NCBI RefSeq assembly: GCF_000006565.2
Contig: NC_031479.1
Span: 3,436,289-3,500,288, forward strand
Reading direction: 5' to 3'
Source of the DNA: Toxoplasma gondii ME49
Lineage: Eukaryota > Apicomplexa > Conoidasida > Eucoccidiorida > Sarcocystidae
Length of the DNA: 64,000 nucleotides
How positions within the stretch are numbered: the first letter of the stretch is position 1; every line of letters begins with the position of its first letter. A program made the translations under genes and the position numbers. Under the pieces are notes generated by a model. It was not told where the DNA came from, searched no databases, and worked only from the letters and a program-made list of their open reading frames with translations. Positions 13,501 to 24,341 of this stretch are shown here, piece by piece.

Positions 13501-14249
13501 GCGGGTGGAGCGCCTCCTGCGAGCTGAGATCTCGGGGGCCTGCTGAGGCGCCGTCGAGTGCAGACACCCGCGGGAGAGACCCCGAGGGGCCCGGCACATG
13601 CGCAGAGGCCTCCAACTGGTTGACAAGGAAAGAGAAAAACGACGACGCATCGCTTCTGTACAGACGGTGGAAAGCGGCGCGGAGATTCACGCTCCTGCAA
13701 AAGAAACAGAAGAAATTCAGAGGATCTTGGGGTCCTACTTAATAGCAGCGGAAGGTGGTTTAGACGCAAGGCTGATCGGTTCCATCGCAGTGGGACTGGA
13801 GAGTCTCCGGGAGAAAACTTCGTTCCTCGAATCGTTGTTTAGGGCCTTTGAAGTCCTTTCACGTTCTCTTCTTCACCAAGGGATGCACCATTTTAATCCC
13901 CTTGAAACCAGGAGGGCATTAACAATTTCAGCTCCGTAGACGCAGACAGCAGACACGCAGACACCAAAATCTACGCAGAGAAAGCACGAGATCCACAGCT
14001 TTTATAGACAGAGTGATCTCTGGAAAGTCCGAGAAACGTTTTGATTGCCCGCAGCAGTTCCTCCATGGATCGCACAACGAGCCGGGTCGCGTCTGTCCAA
14101 ATGTGCATAGAAACGACACCGTTTTCGTCATCTGCTCTCTCGATCCTCATATTCAAAGATAATTCGATTTTAAAAAGTTTTAGATAAACGACATGTGAAG
14201 AGTCGGACCAACGTTCACACACGACGCCTTCCTTGTCTGCAGTCGCCAT
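4519..14249 (-). CDS. Giant helical-repeat-like protein, five exons, about 2,843 aa
   Basis: Exons on the minus strand are 14249-13975, 13694-12951, 12690-8979, 8729-6331 and 5920-4519. All junctions are GT..AG and every phase matches (exit phases 2, 2, 0, 2), giving 8,532 nt including the stop. The start follows AGCAGGATGGCG and gives MATADKEG. The first donor (GTAGAT) is weak, so exon 1 is least certain. The protein alternates Ser/Pro/Glu/Arg-rich linkers with short helical blocks, for example TSDLTSLLFALVTLSRAL (start of exon 3), FSPTDLALLTHALVPLW (end of exon 3) and EFRELGSVLWGLDKVC (exon 4). Such blocks resemble the heptatricopeptide/FASTK-like helical repeats of apicomplexan RAP proteins, but I see no RAP motif. 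A role in organellar RNA handling is only a possibility. Exon 5 contains a HEAT-like helical stretch, then a charged tail. Confidence 0.72.
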
Positions 14250-14319
14250 CCTGCTCTGTCCGTGTGCCTTGGCTGTTTTTGTCGTCTTCACTCTTTGCTT
14301 CTCTGCCTCCCCTCGTGGC

Positions 14320-15852
14320 TTACGGGAGTGTCTCGACAGCCGGCAGGCCGTGGGCCGCGCAGGCAGCTGCGAAAGCCTGTCGATCAGCGGGAGACGTTCG
14401 GCGAACATCGAAAACGGTTCGGTTCCCCACTCGAGTCGGTCTTCGTCTCCTCTCGCCCGCTCTTTCCAAACGCCCTTCGACGGCTTCTCTCTCCACCTGC
14501 CGCTTTGACACGCGCCCCAGAGAGGGCCGACCAGCCTCTCTTCCTCTCGCTTCCCCTCGCCTCGTCTCAAGAGGAGACAGAGGGGACGGAGACAAGGACG
14601 AATACCGAGGAGACGAAACCGAAGGTGAATCGGCAACGGAGAAGGAGGCAGGGCCTGTGGGTCTCTGCACAAAGGATCGGGGATTCAACTGTGCGCGGTG
14701 ATCGACTCGTCTTCTCCCAAGGAGGGTCTCCCTTTGGATGTAACGTCCCTCCGAGGTGAGAGAAGAGCTGAGAGACGCCCTGCGCCCTTCTTCAGTCTCT
14801 CTCCTGATGTCTCCTCTGAGCCGACCAGCGTACTGTTGCCGGCTCTCTGGCGGTCTCGCCTCTCTTTTTTCTCCCCGGGGCTCGCCTGTCTCCTCGCGCG
14901 TCTCCATTCGCCTCGCTTGCTCTCGCCGCCTCAACACCGCCCCCAGCCCCGTCTTTGGGCGTCTCCCCGGCGCCTCCTGCCCGAATATAAGCCGCGGCGA
15001 GGCGGCAAACAGCAGGGAGGCAGTGCCTCTGTCCTCTCCTCGATGCAGAAGCGAAGTTCCCGCATGCCAGAGAGAAGTCAAGCCTGGACTGGAGCTGAGC
15101 TGAGGCAGGTGAGGCGCCCACGACTTAAAAAACGAGAGAGAAGATCCCAGCAATCTCTCCCTTTGGTCTCTCGCGCCCCATCCCCGCGGAGGCCCCTCGG
15201 GAAAGAGGTGATGCCGCCTTGCGTCCAGAGACCTCCATCGATCTCTTTCGCTGCTTCCTGAATCGAAGCCAGCAGACAGGGAGAACGCGCCTATCTGCGA
15301 CGAAAGAGCAGAAAAAAGAGACAGCCTCCCCCCCTTCGCTTCGCTGTCGAGAGCCTCTGCTCGTCGTGTCTCGGCACCCTCAGGCTTCCAGGGTGGCGAG
15401 GAAAAATATCGCTGCGAGAGCGGAACAGAGACGGTCCTCGGTGTCACAAAGGAGAGGGAACTGGAGCGTCTTCGCTGGCGTTCCCTCCACGCGGAGGCGC
15501 GCCCGAGCGTCTCTTTTCCGTGCTGTTTTTCAGAGGCAGAAGAACGCCATGTGGACGCTAGTAGAGAAGCCAGAAGAGAAGGCGTCGGTGACGGCGACCT
15601 CTGGTGAAGGCCCTCTATCTCGAGAGGGGACAGCGCATGCAGGAAAGAGAGAGACGTCGCGCTGCGGCTCTCGAGCAAAGGGAGAACGTGAGGAGAAGAC
15701 GCGAGGAGAGGCCTGGTTCTGCGGAGCGAAACAGGTCCGATCGCAGAGAGATCCGTCGCTTCCGTGGAATGGCGAACTGCCAGCGAAGAAGGGCAAGTGT
15801 TTGCCAAGAAGAGACAACAAAGAAGGTGAAAGAAAAAGAGAAAGCAAGACAT
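14320..15852 (-). CDS. Predicted secreted or organelle-targeted orphan protein, 510 aa
   Basis: The frame is open on the minus strand from far upstream (16818), but the ATG at 15852 is preferred. It starts MSCFLFFFHLLCCLFLANT, a good signal peptide, in the context AAACATGTC. Everything upstream is serine-rich simple sequence or basic low complexity. The mature part is Arg/Ser/Gly-rich without a recognised domain, and its C-terminus (VFDVRRTSPADRQAFAAACAAHGL) looks like an ordered helix. The TAA stop lies within CCCGTAAGCC, a possible splice donor; splicing to the acceptor near 14240 would add only a few residues, so I keep the stop. The gene ends about 70 bases before the proposed start of the giant minus-strand gene. 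A signal peptide followed by a basic Ser-rich region also fits an apicoplast leader. Function unknown. Confidence 0.5.
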   Translation of the reverse strand: MSCFLFFFHLLCCLFLANTCPSSLAVRHSTEATDLSAIGPVSLRRTRPLLASSPHVLPLLESRSATSLSFLHALSPLEIEGLHQRSPSPTPSLLASLLASTWRSSASEKQHGKETLGRASAWRERQRRRSSSLSFVTPRTVSVPLSQRYFSSPPWKPEGAETRRAEALDSEAKGGRLSLFSALSSQIGAFSLSAGFDSGSSERDRWRSLDARRHHLFPEGPPRGWGARDQRERLLGSSLSFFKSWAPHLPQLSSSPGLTSLWHAGTSLLHRGEDRGTASLLFAASPRLIFGQEAPGRRPKTGLGAVLRRREQARRMETREETGEPRGEKREARPPESRQQYAGRLRGDIRRETEEGRRASLSSSLTSEGRYIQRETLLGRRRVDHRAQLNPRSFVQRPTGPASFSVADSPSVSSPRYSSLSPSPLSPLETRRGEARGREAGRPSLGRVSKRQVEREAVEGRLERAGERRRRPTRVGNRTVFDVRRTSPADRQAFAAACAAHGLPAVETLP

Positions 15853-16818
15853 GTTTTTCCAAGGAGACGCAAAGCACCAGGCCGTTCTCGCAGTCACCCG
15901 TATCGGCTTCTGGACGATGCGTTTGCACGGCGCTCCACAGATCTGCTCGCCACTCTTTCTCTCGCTCTTTCTCAACTCTGACATCCTCTGCCGACTCGCG
16001 GTCAGTGCTGTAGCGACGGACGTTCGCCTCTTCGAGGCTGTGCGCTTCTCGTTCGCTTTTCTCCGCTCCTCGCCTTCTACGTCTCGCCCTCGCCTTCGGA
16101 GACTGCGCTTGCCCGCCGGAGCTTCAGCCGGCTGCCAGGCGCCTCGGCGCTCCAGAGCGGAAAACGGGACGCTGGGCGAGACACAACGAAGAGACAGCGA
16201 GGCAGGAGAGGCGGAGAAACCAGGAGAGGAAGCCGCGAAGGAGGAGGCAGAAGACCAAGACAAAGGGGCAGACGAAGACGAGGCAAAAGAAGAGAAGGGA
16301 GAAAAGCGAGAGGACGACGACGGAGAAGGCGCAGGAGGAGAGGCAGAAGACGTATGAGACTGGCGGGAGGACAACGATGGTAAGGGAAACTTGGAAGACA
16401 ATGACGAACGAAAAGGAACTGAAGGAGAGCCAGGAGAGAAGGAAGACCTAGACGAAGGAGGATAGGAGGGGGAATAAGGTGAAGAAAGTGAAGAAGACGA
16501 CGGAGTGGAAGCCGGGGGAGGCGACGGACGTACTGGGGAAAGAGAAAGAGTGAAGAAACAACGAAAAGAAAGAGAAGAGGGAGCCGGAGGCGGCTCTGGA
16601 GAACGGAAAGACGACGAATCAGCAGATGGGCACGCCGACTGCTGTGGTGAACTCATGAGGCAAGAAGGCCCCGCTGTCTGTACTCCCGGGTCCTCTCTTC
16701 CATTCCATCGCACAGCTGCCCCTTTTCGGGGACGCTGCATGCGTTCCTCCATAGCCATCGACTCATCGATCGAAATCCCGTTGTCTCCGCGTCTCCCTTC
16801 ATATGCGCATATATTCAA
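15853..16818 (-). other. Serine/proline-coding open stretch upstream of the secreted orphan
   Basis: The minus-strand frame of the orphan gene stays open upstream to 16818 through a purine-rich plus strand (GAGGAAGAAGAC-like runs at about 16150-16600), giving Ser/Pro-only peptide. Such tracts are common in 5' untranslated DNA of this clade. I treat it as leader or promoter sequence, but an N-terminally longer protein of 832 residues cannot be excluded. Confidence 0.4.
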
Positions 16819-19800
16819 AGATACGTTTTCACATATACAGCGACATACATACCTATAAATATATATATATATATATGTATATGTGTTATATCAGGTTCGA
16901 TGCCTATTTATATCTGTTCACATCTGGACGTAGTTGTGGTGAGTCCCGGGGGACCGTTTCGCGTTTTTTCTGTCGTCGCGTGCGATGTCTTGATCCTCTC
17001 TGCGAAGCCATCACGTTCGCTCAGAGACTCTGCCACCCCTGTGGGAATACCATCGGCCAGTTTCGGCCTCAGGTGTACATACAGCGTACGCCCCGCAGGG
17101 GGAGTAGCCTGGAGAAGCGCTCTCGTAGTCGCCTCGCTGTTTCCGAGACTGAAGCGCGATAGAAGAGACAGAGAAGGCGCACACCGTCGGAAGAAAACAA
17201 GAGAGAACGCAAAAGACGAGAAGCAGGGGCAGAGTTAGAAACCTGAATCGGGAGATAGAAGACTCAGGAAGAGAGGCGGAGGGGGAGAAAGAGAAGTGAA
17301 CGACGAAAAACAACAGAGAACAGGCAGAGTAACAACAAGGAGGGGAAACGATGAAAGGAAGGAGAGTACGAAAGAGGCGAGGGGCAAGTGGACGCGCGCA
17401 AAAGACGGAGCAGAAGAAAGGAACGGCACTCGAAGACTGTCTCGCCGTGTAGTGCGAAGAGAGAAAATGCAGGGAAACGACAGAGGAAACGTAACGAGAA
17501 GGCGCGCAGCGGACGAACGATGGAGAGAGGAAAGAGGCGCTCGGTCAACTGCCAACATCGCAGCACGAACTAGAAGGACGAGGACCGTAATTTCGGCGCT
17601 TGTGTTGAGACCCTTCCTCGACCGACCGGGGAAACCCAGATACAGATGCTGAACTCTGTTTTAAGCTGGACAGAGAGCGTGGGAACTCCCTGTCGAGGGC
17701 CGTGAGAGTGCAAGCCCACGGCAACTGATTTTCTTCTGCTCTGAGGCAAAACGGTTTTTCTTCCGCGAAGGCGGCCTTCAGGCTTCACGAGCGTCCGCCA
17801 TTGCCTCTTGTGGGGGGTCCCGCTCTTCTTCTCTGATTCTCTCCGAGGCTCTCGGGTCCCGCCAGCGTCCTCGGCCGCGCTCGAAGAGCCTTGACTTCAT
17901 CTCGTGTCTGCAGCGAGAGTGGAGCAGGAAGCCGCATAAGAGGGGAAGTCACCACGAAAAGTAATGACGGGGGATCAGAGAAATGCCGAGAGAAGTCGGA
18001 GGACTGAGCAGAGGCAGCGAGGTCAGAGTTGGCGTTGCAGAGAGCAAGAGAGAAGGCAGAGAAGAAGAACTGAACGGAAAAGAAGAGAGCAGTGGGGAAA
18101 AAAGAAAGAACACAGGAGGAGGAACAGTGGCGGAGGAGACAGCGGAAAAGAGGGGAAGAGAGAAGAAGGGCAGACGCAGTTCTGGACGGGAGGGGCGGAG
18201 AGCGTACAACCGAGCTAGAAAGTGCATGGGCGTGATGGACATGAAGCGAAGGCAGCGAGAGAAGGAAAGCGAAGAAAACACGGAGGGACGAGAAAAGACA
18301 AGAAGCGAAAGATGTTGCTGGGGCGAGGAAGGATGCATAGAAGAGTTCTGCATTCTACGATTCTCGGCAAGTCTGCAGATGAGACAGGTCAAGAGGGCCG
18401 CCGACACCGGAGGAAGCCGCAGACCGTCGAAGCATGCACGAAGGAAACTTCAAAGGTTTTGAAAAGCGCCTTGACTCCTCGGAGAGCTGTTTAGCCCACG
18501 CTTGGAAAGACAACTTCCCGCAGTCTCTCACGAACAGTTTCTCCCTCTGATACGCAGTCGAGGTCCGAGAAGTCGAGACCAAGCGACAGGAGCCGCAGGG
18601 CTCGGAGATGGAGGCTGTAGAACGCAGCGCGCGAAGAGGAGGAGCGGCAGAGGGCACAAGAGGCGAAAAATGAAGAAAGACGACTTCTTTCTGGCCCTCA
18701 GAAGAGTGTCGACTTTACGGAGTGAAGCGATGTGGTACCTGGAGGATCAAGAAATCCACTGGCACTTGAAAAAAAGAGCGGCAAACGAACGAAGGTCCCG
18801 GGCTGCGCCACGACTTTCGTGGCTGCAGATCGACGCCTCGGAGAGCCATCGAGGTGGTATCAGGTGTACATACACACCCGAACGAAGCACTTTCAGGTGT
18901 ACATCCGCCCAGAACTTGAGGCCGAGAGTGTGTCGAAAAAGGCAAGGAAATCACGCTTCCACTATAGGCGTTCTTTGTTTATTTGCGGCACCACTCTCCC
19001 GAGGGGGGCAGCTTCTTCGCGACGGGAGTGAAGGCAGACAAGACAGAAACGTCCGCGCGGAGACACATCTGCGCGGGAGGAGAGGGGAGGAGACACGCGC
19101 AGGCGACCCACACACATCGCGAAAGGGGATGACCAGATGCAGCAGAAGCTCGGGAAAGGCGAGGGCGAAGCGGGCGAGGAGCACCGGAAGAAATTGTGGA
19201 AAAAGACGCACAAAGTCGAATCAAGCGGTGAAGTTTGGTCTCCAAGAAATCCGTATTTTTTCTGCGGGACGGAAGGAACGGGAATGGCAAGGCGGCGCAT
19301 TGCCGGGCCAAGGAAAACGGGCCCCGGCCTCACTGTCAGCAGCCAAGTCGATTTCCAGCTGCTGTCTCGATTTTCCGGCTGCATCTACTCCGACGAGATT
19401 CTCCAAAATATTCAAAGAATCGTTTCTTTCGTGCAGACACAAGAAATCAACTCGGCACCAACGCGTCCTCGGCGTTCCTGAGATGTGGCATCGCGGAGCG
19501 AGTTCCTGTGTGAGCGACTCTGCAGTTGCATGTTCGGGTGTATGTACACCCGAGGACCCCTCGATGTTTCCTCCCACAACTTCTCCGCCGCTCTTTCTGA
19601 ACTGGATGTTGTTGAGTAGGAGCGCGGAATGAAGTTTTCCTTTCACCTGCCACGGCGGTGTTTTGTGTTGTGTGCACACGGTCGCGGGCATTTCTGGTGT
19701 CTCCCGAACGCCTTCTTGTCCACTTCCTTGGCTCGGCCGGGAAGTGTACGTACACCGTAATTCGCCGCCGACTGATCTCCTCGCCTTTCCAGGTGTATGT

Positions 19801-19896
19801 ACACACCTCGGCCTCGCCGCGTCACGCTTTACGCGCCTCCATCTCTTTCGCTAGCTCCTCCTTGCTCGCCCCTCGGCAAAGCCATGAAGCCTCGCG
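16819..19896. other. Intergenic region without a convincing gene
   Basis: It contains a short (TA)n run (about 16857-16877), purine-rich DNA (17150-18330), and six full or partial copies of the GGTGTAYRTACACC palindrome (17072, 18863, 18897, 19537, 19743, 19792). A plus-strand frame of 376 codons (18502-19632) and minus-strand frames opposite it look accidental: they run through several palindromes and lack domains. A minus-strand segment at 18360-18560 (REKLFVRDCGKLSFQAW...) has a plausible acceptor before it and might be an isolated exon, but I found no partner exon. Confidence 0.45.
18863..19807. promoter_or_regulatory. Cluster of GGTGTAYRTACACC palindromes upstream of the 19.9-kb gene
   Basis: Full or near-full sites lie at 18863-18876 (GGTGTACATACACA), 19537-19550 (GGTGTATGTACACC), 19743-19756 (AGTGTACGTACACC) and 19792-19807 (GGTGTATGTACACACC), with a half site at 18897. 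The last lies about 90 bases before the first ATG of the plus-strand gene. The dyad symmetry fits a dimeric DNA-binding protein site; which factor binds is unknown. Confidence 0.45.
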
Positions 19897-21375
19897 ATGT
19901 GCGCTTCTCCTTCTCCCTCTTCACATCCGCTCTCTCGCCTCCGCACGGTGCTCCTCCTCGTCTTTGTCATCACTTTTGTCTGTGCTGAGCAGACATGGAG
20001 AGTGAGGTCGGCGGCGGCCTCGGTGGGGCGTGCCTGGTTTTCTTCTCTGCAGAGCCTTTCCCCCGGTCTCTCTCCACTCTTTCGCTCTCCTGTTCCGCGT
20101 CTGACTAACGCGAGAAGGCGACTCCCAGAAGTAAGACTTGGTGAATTGGCGCACAGAGAAAGGGGAGAAACGCGGGCCTTAGAAACGGTGAGAGATCTTT
20201 CCTGGCGGGTGGGAGTCCAAGCCTGCATGCACCCTGAACCCAATAGGGTGAACGCGAAGGGCTACGACTCTCCCGCGTTTCCTTCGTCTTCCTCCTTTCT
20301 TTGTTCTTTTCTCGTGAATTGTCTCTGCTGCATAACTCCCGCGTCTTTTCGGGCGTCCGCGCCTCTTCTCCCAGCTTCCTGCGCGTCCTGTCTCTTCAAA
20401 AACACTCCCATCTCTCTGCCCGGAGACACGCCTCTCCTTTTCGCGTTTCTCTGCTCTCTGTGTCCCCCTGTGTCCGTCCTCTGTTCTCCTCCCTCTCTGT
20501 GTTTTTCTTCATCTCCGTCTGCCTTCTGCAGCCGTGCTTCCGTCTCCCTTTCTGCGCCCTTCCCTCTTCCCGCTCTCTCTCCTTGTCCGTCCTCCTCCTT
20601 CTCTCGCCCGCTGAGTCCCCCGTCTCCCCGGCACACTCTCTCTCAGCTTTTCTCTCCGTCTAGCAAGTTGTTTGCGGCGTCACCGCTGTTTCTCCTCTTC
20701 CCCGTTCCCTCGAACTTCTCCGGTTCTCCTCTCTCTCCCGATGTTTCGCTCCTGCCGTGTCGCCCCCGCGCTCGCTCCCCCCTGCCTCTGTTTGCTCGAA
20801 AGCCGAAGCCAAAGGCGGAGAAACGCGCCCGGAATTTCCAGCGAGCATTCGAGGAGCGGGAGAAGGCCGCCGCGCGTGAAGCGAAGAGGCGTCTGCTGCT
20901 GCAGCGCGAGTGGTTCAGACAGCAAGAAGAAGAAGACCGGCAGCGAGAGGCCGAGCGGCTGGAGCTGACGAAACGAGAGGGACCTGCGAAGCCCCAACAT
21001 GCAGATGCTCCCCAGGAGCTCCGAGGTACAGATGCGCCTCAGGGGGCGTCGGGCGCATCGACCGGGAGTCGGACATTGACTGAACTTGTTCAGCAGGCGA
21101 TTTCGAGTTCTGGACAAGCTCTGAAACACCGGGAGAACTGGGTCGTGGTGGGCAGCACGCAGCGAAAGGCTCGACGGAGAGACCGCCTTCCGTACAGTCA
21201 GCGAGAGTTTGTGAAGCAAGTGTTCTCGCACTTGTCTGAGGAAGATCTCGAGAAAGAAGTCACGAAGGCCGAGCGCGCCTGGAGAGGCGACATGCTTCTC
21301 GATGAACTCGAAGAAGAAATTGGAGGCCCCGACGCCCTCGCTCCCGGAGGCGGCCCAGGCGGGTCCGTCCGGTAA
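19897..21375 (+). CDS. Secretory or organellar protein with basic coiled-coil C-terminus (structure uncertain)
   Basis: A single open frame of 492 codons ends at the TAA at 21373-21375. The N-terminus has a signal-like core (LRTVLLLVFVITFVCA, about residues 16-31). The C-terminal ~190 residues look genuinely coding: a basic, Arg/Glu/Gln-rich helical segment (KPKPKAEKRARNFQRAFEEREKAA onward), then a more ordered part (LTELVQQAISSSGQALKHRENWVVVGS) and a SQREFVKQVFSHLSEEDLEKEV stretch. The middle (about 20270-20760) is almost pure pyrimidine on this strand and probably contains an intron, with acceptors such as CTCTCTCAG near 20646. The true N-terminus is therefore unsure. Several palindromic elements lie just upstream. 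No family recognised. Confidence 0.5.
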   Translation: MCASPSPSSHPLSRLRTVLLLVFVITFVCAEQTWRVRSAAASVGRAWFSSLQSLSPGLSPLFRSPVPRLTNARRRLPEVRLGELAHRERGETRALETVRDLSWRVGVQACMHPEPNRVNAKGYDSPAFPSSSSFLCSFLVNCLCCITPASFRASAPLLPASCASCLFKNTPISLPGDTPLLFAFLCSLCPPVSVLCSPPSLCFSSSPSAFCSRASVSLSAPFPLPALSPCPSSSFSRPLSPPSPRHTLSQLFSPSSKLFAASPLFLLFPVPSNFSGSPLSPDVSLLPCRPRARSPLPLFARKPKPKAEKRARNFQRAFEEREKAAAREAKRRLLLQREWFRQQEEEDRQREAERLELTKREGPAKPQHADAPQELRGTDAPQGASGASTGSRTLTELVQQAISSSGQALKHRENWVVVGSTQRKARRRDRLPYSQREFVKQVFSHLSEEDLEKEVTKAERAWRGDMLLDELEEEIGGPDALAPGGGPGGSVR

Positions 21376-21450
21376 AAACGTTCTTTCTGGCCATGTTCTC
21401 CTCAGCTGGACACACACAAGCGAATGCAGACTGTACCAATATATACATAC

Positions 21451-21481
<31 letters not shown>

Positions 21482-22853
21482 CATATATATGGGTGTATCT
21501 ATCCGTGTTTACGTCATGTATTTGTGTGGATCATGTGCATGCTTTTGTGGGGGTGTGGATAGATGTGCGTAGATGTCTGCGTCGGCGTCGAGGGGCCGGA
21601 CTGGTAGTGGGGTTCTGCAGGCTGCTTTCACATGCGATGTTGTTGTCCGTGTGACTTTGCTGTTGTGGTGGAAGTAGTCGGGGAAACGGGAGTGCGTTCG
21701 GTTGGAAAACACAGAAAGGTGAAGCGCGACGCGCAGGCGTCGGCCTGGCCACACAGAGAGACGAGGATACTGCTGGAAAGGCGGTCTTGTCCTCACTTCT
21801 ACCGGTGACCTCTTCTTCACTTGGTTCGATAGCGAAGCGAAAACGTAGCGGATGCGTAGCCTGCGCAGTTGCCTCTGCGAGTGACCACACAGAGTAAGGC
21901 AGTGAAACTACTTACTTCCATCCACATCTCTGCGTTTAATTACCCTTCCAGCCGAAGCGTTTACCTGCAAATATTTTTATGTTTCCTGGAAGAAGTCAGA
22001 GGAAGTTCAAATAGGTGAAGAATGTTCCCTTGAGTTCTTGTGAGCTACGCAGTCGTCTGAGTTCCTCCGCTGCCGCTCCCTAGCTTCGCCTTCTGAAAAG
22101 AGTCTCTGGTTAAAGAAATCAATTTTTGCCACTGCAGAAGTGCGTTGCTCCTGCATCCGACGGATGTCCATGGTTCACGTCTCCAGTGTAACATGTAAAC
22201 GTAGTGCGTTCTTCGATGTTGTTGCGTTAATCAAATAAGTTCATTGTTAATGTCTCTTCCATCTTCTAAAGTAAATAGAGGAACAGGCCAAGGGCAGCCA
22301 GTCGATCCACTGTTCGAGTGTAAAGATGATAACCCAAATGATTTTCGCTGCTCGGTGTCGTGCGGCTTGAACTAACGACAGGCCTCGAGGAAATCCTTGC
22401 TGTTGTTCGACGCGCTGTACGTCGAGTAGTCGCAAAAAAATGCCGTCAACAGAAAACACCACCATCCCACTGGAGTGCGAGGCTCTTTTAAAAATGTTAG
22501 AGTTTTACATCGTTCGACACTCACGCAAGGCCTGGAAGCAGAAATCAGAAACCCGGCACTCGCAGCAAGCAACAGGGGTGGGGGACAAGACGCTCCTCCG
22601 CTTCTTTTCTGAAATCGTACGCTTCTCGAAACGACCAGCTCGACGGGGTCTTTGCTACGACGGTTCGACTGATGTCGATCTCGAATGTTTTTCTCTGCCG
22701 GACCCCAGCTGTACAGTGTGTTTCATGACCACCGTGTTGACTGCATTCAAGTACAGTGGTATCCAGCGCGTTCATTATCACTCTTGTAATTTACAGTCAA
22801 TCTAGCATTATTGTCAGACTCGAGTGTCCAATACCTCAACACCGACTACCCAC

Positions 22854-23215
22854 CAGTATCAACCTGGGTTTACCGTCTGAGACTCAAGCTTTCGATACTC
22901 TATGACCAGTCCCCTAGAGTCTATCCAGCATTGTCAGTCTGACGTTACTGTCTCAGATTTATGCTTTCGATATCCTACGTCCTCTGCTCTAGAACCTATC
23001 CCTCAGTATCAACCTGGGTTTACCGTCTGAGATTCAGGCTTTCGATACTCTATGACCAGTCCCCTAGAGTCTATCCAGCATTGTCAGTCTGAGGTTACTG
23101 TCTGAGATTCAAGCTTTCGATATCCTGCGTCCTCTGCTCTAGAACCTATCCCTCAGTATCAATCTGGGGTTACTCCCTGAGATTCAGTTCCAAAGTCCTA
23201 CCATCCTGTATATCA
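22854..23215. repeat. 150-bp higher-order tandem repeat made of two diverged ~75-bp halves
   Basis: Half-unit A begins CAGTATCAACCTGGGTTTACC at 22854, 23004 and 23154 (the last partial and diverged). Half-unit B begins CAGCATTGTCAGTCTGA at about 22927 and 23077. A and B align along their length (shared GCTTTCGATA and CTAGA...CTATCC blocks), so an ancestral ~75-bp repeat diverged and then duplicated as an A-B pair. The sequence is unrelated by eye to the 76-bp array at 3.4 kb, although the unit length is the same. Confidence 0.88.
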
Positions 23216-24327
23216 ATCTGGAATGGCTCTCTAAGGTTGATCTCGAATCATTTTCCGACGTTTTGTGCGTTTATTCCCTCGAACCGGGAACGCTGTGGCT
23301 ATCGGAGCCTTTCTCGATGTTGTGGAGCTTATCGTCGTCCCCACGCCGAGCGACGTTGCTTTACGCCAAACATTCAAGCCCGGAAAACGCACCGTGAATG
23401 CTTGTGTTTGCTCGACTTCTTGCTAGACAAGTCGTTAGGTTTTTTTTACCACCCTACAACGAGCGAAAAGATTCCATTCAGATGCAGCATTTAAGCAGAG
23501 CTCGGACTGAAAGTACACACGAGATGCGACACACCTTTATTGGGGGTGGAGGAGAGTCCTTCGTTGACCTCTTGCTACAGAAAAGCAGGGTGAATGCCAG
23601 GTTAGCAAAATAGGCACCTTCTTGATGGACATAGATCGACTTTCCATGTGAGGACAGTGTCCGGGGTTCAGCTCTCCTCTTTACTTGCAGCGTGATGATG
23701 CCAAGGTGATAAGACGAATACACTTCGTGCTGCATTGCTTGCTCGCCCACTCGGGGGCCAAGTTCTTAGAAAAAAAGACTGTCGCGACCCTCTCTGTGTT
23801 GTCTGTGCTTTTTACGTTTGAGTCCGTGTGTCTGTGCATCCGGCTGCTCTGATTATTGCTTTCTCTGTGTCTGTGTTCTCATGCGGGGTTCGCGGAAGAC
23901 AGACTTGTCTTCGCTGTGTGAGATGCAAGTTCCACGTTCTTGCAGACGCGCTAAATAGACAAATAAGGAGCCCGCAGAGGGCGTCCATCCTCCGGTGTCT
24001 TGGCGCCTGTCCACCTTCATGTCTCATCTCTTTAATGAGTGGCAAGCGAAATGTACATGAGCAGACACACACTGGACGCGTAGACGCGTTTTATGAATAA
24101 CCATCAACGCGTACCTCTTCTGCGACTAGAAATACGTTTTCGAGTCCTTTCACGATTCAACGCCGAAGTGTACATGTGCGACGAATAACGCAGGTCTGGA
24201 TTCCTCTACTGCAACCTCCAAGGCTCGACTGCTGACACTCAAATGAAGAGTGAAGATGCCAACCGCAACGCTGACGCGTTTGATGTTCGGGTGCAGACAT
24301 CGGCACGTAGGGAAGATGCAGGTTCGA

Positions 24328-24341
24328 GGTGTACATACACC
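24328..24341. promoter_or_regulatory. Palindrome GGTGTACATACACC
   Basis: This is one perfect copy of the window-wide palindrome in an otherwise featureless intergenic stretch, more than 800 bases from the nearest gene end (KISH, at 25220). It therefore does not have to sit in a proximal promoter. Confidence 0.45.

Noticed and set aside
18502..19632. 376-codon plus-strand open frame
   Set aside because: It crosses four palindromic elements, has no domain or splice support, and equally long frames exist on the opposite strand; GC-rich DNA often stays open by chance.
22440..22805. 121-codon plus-strand frame
   Set aside because: AT-richer than genuine exons here, no domain, and adjacent to tandem repeats.
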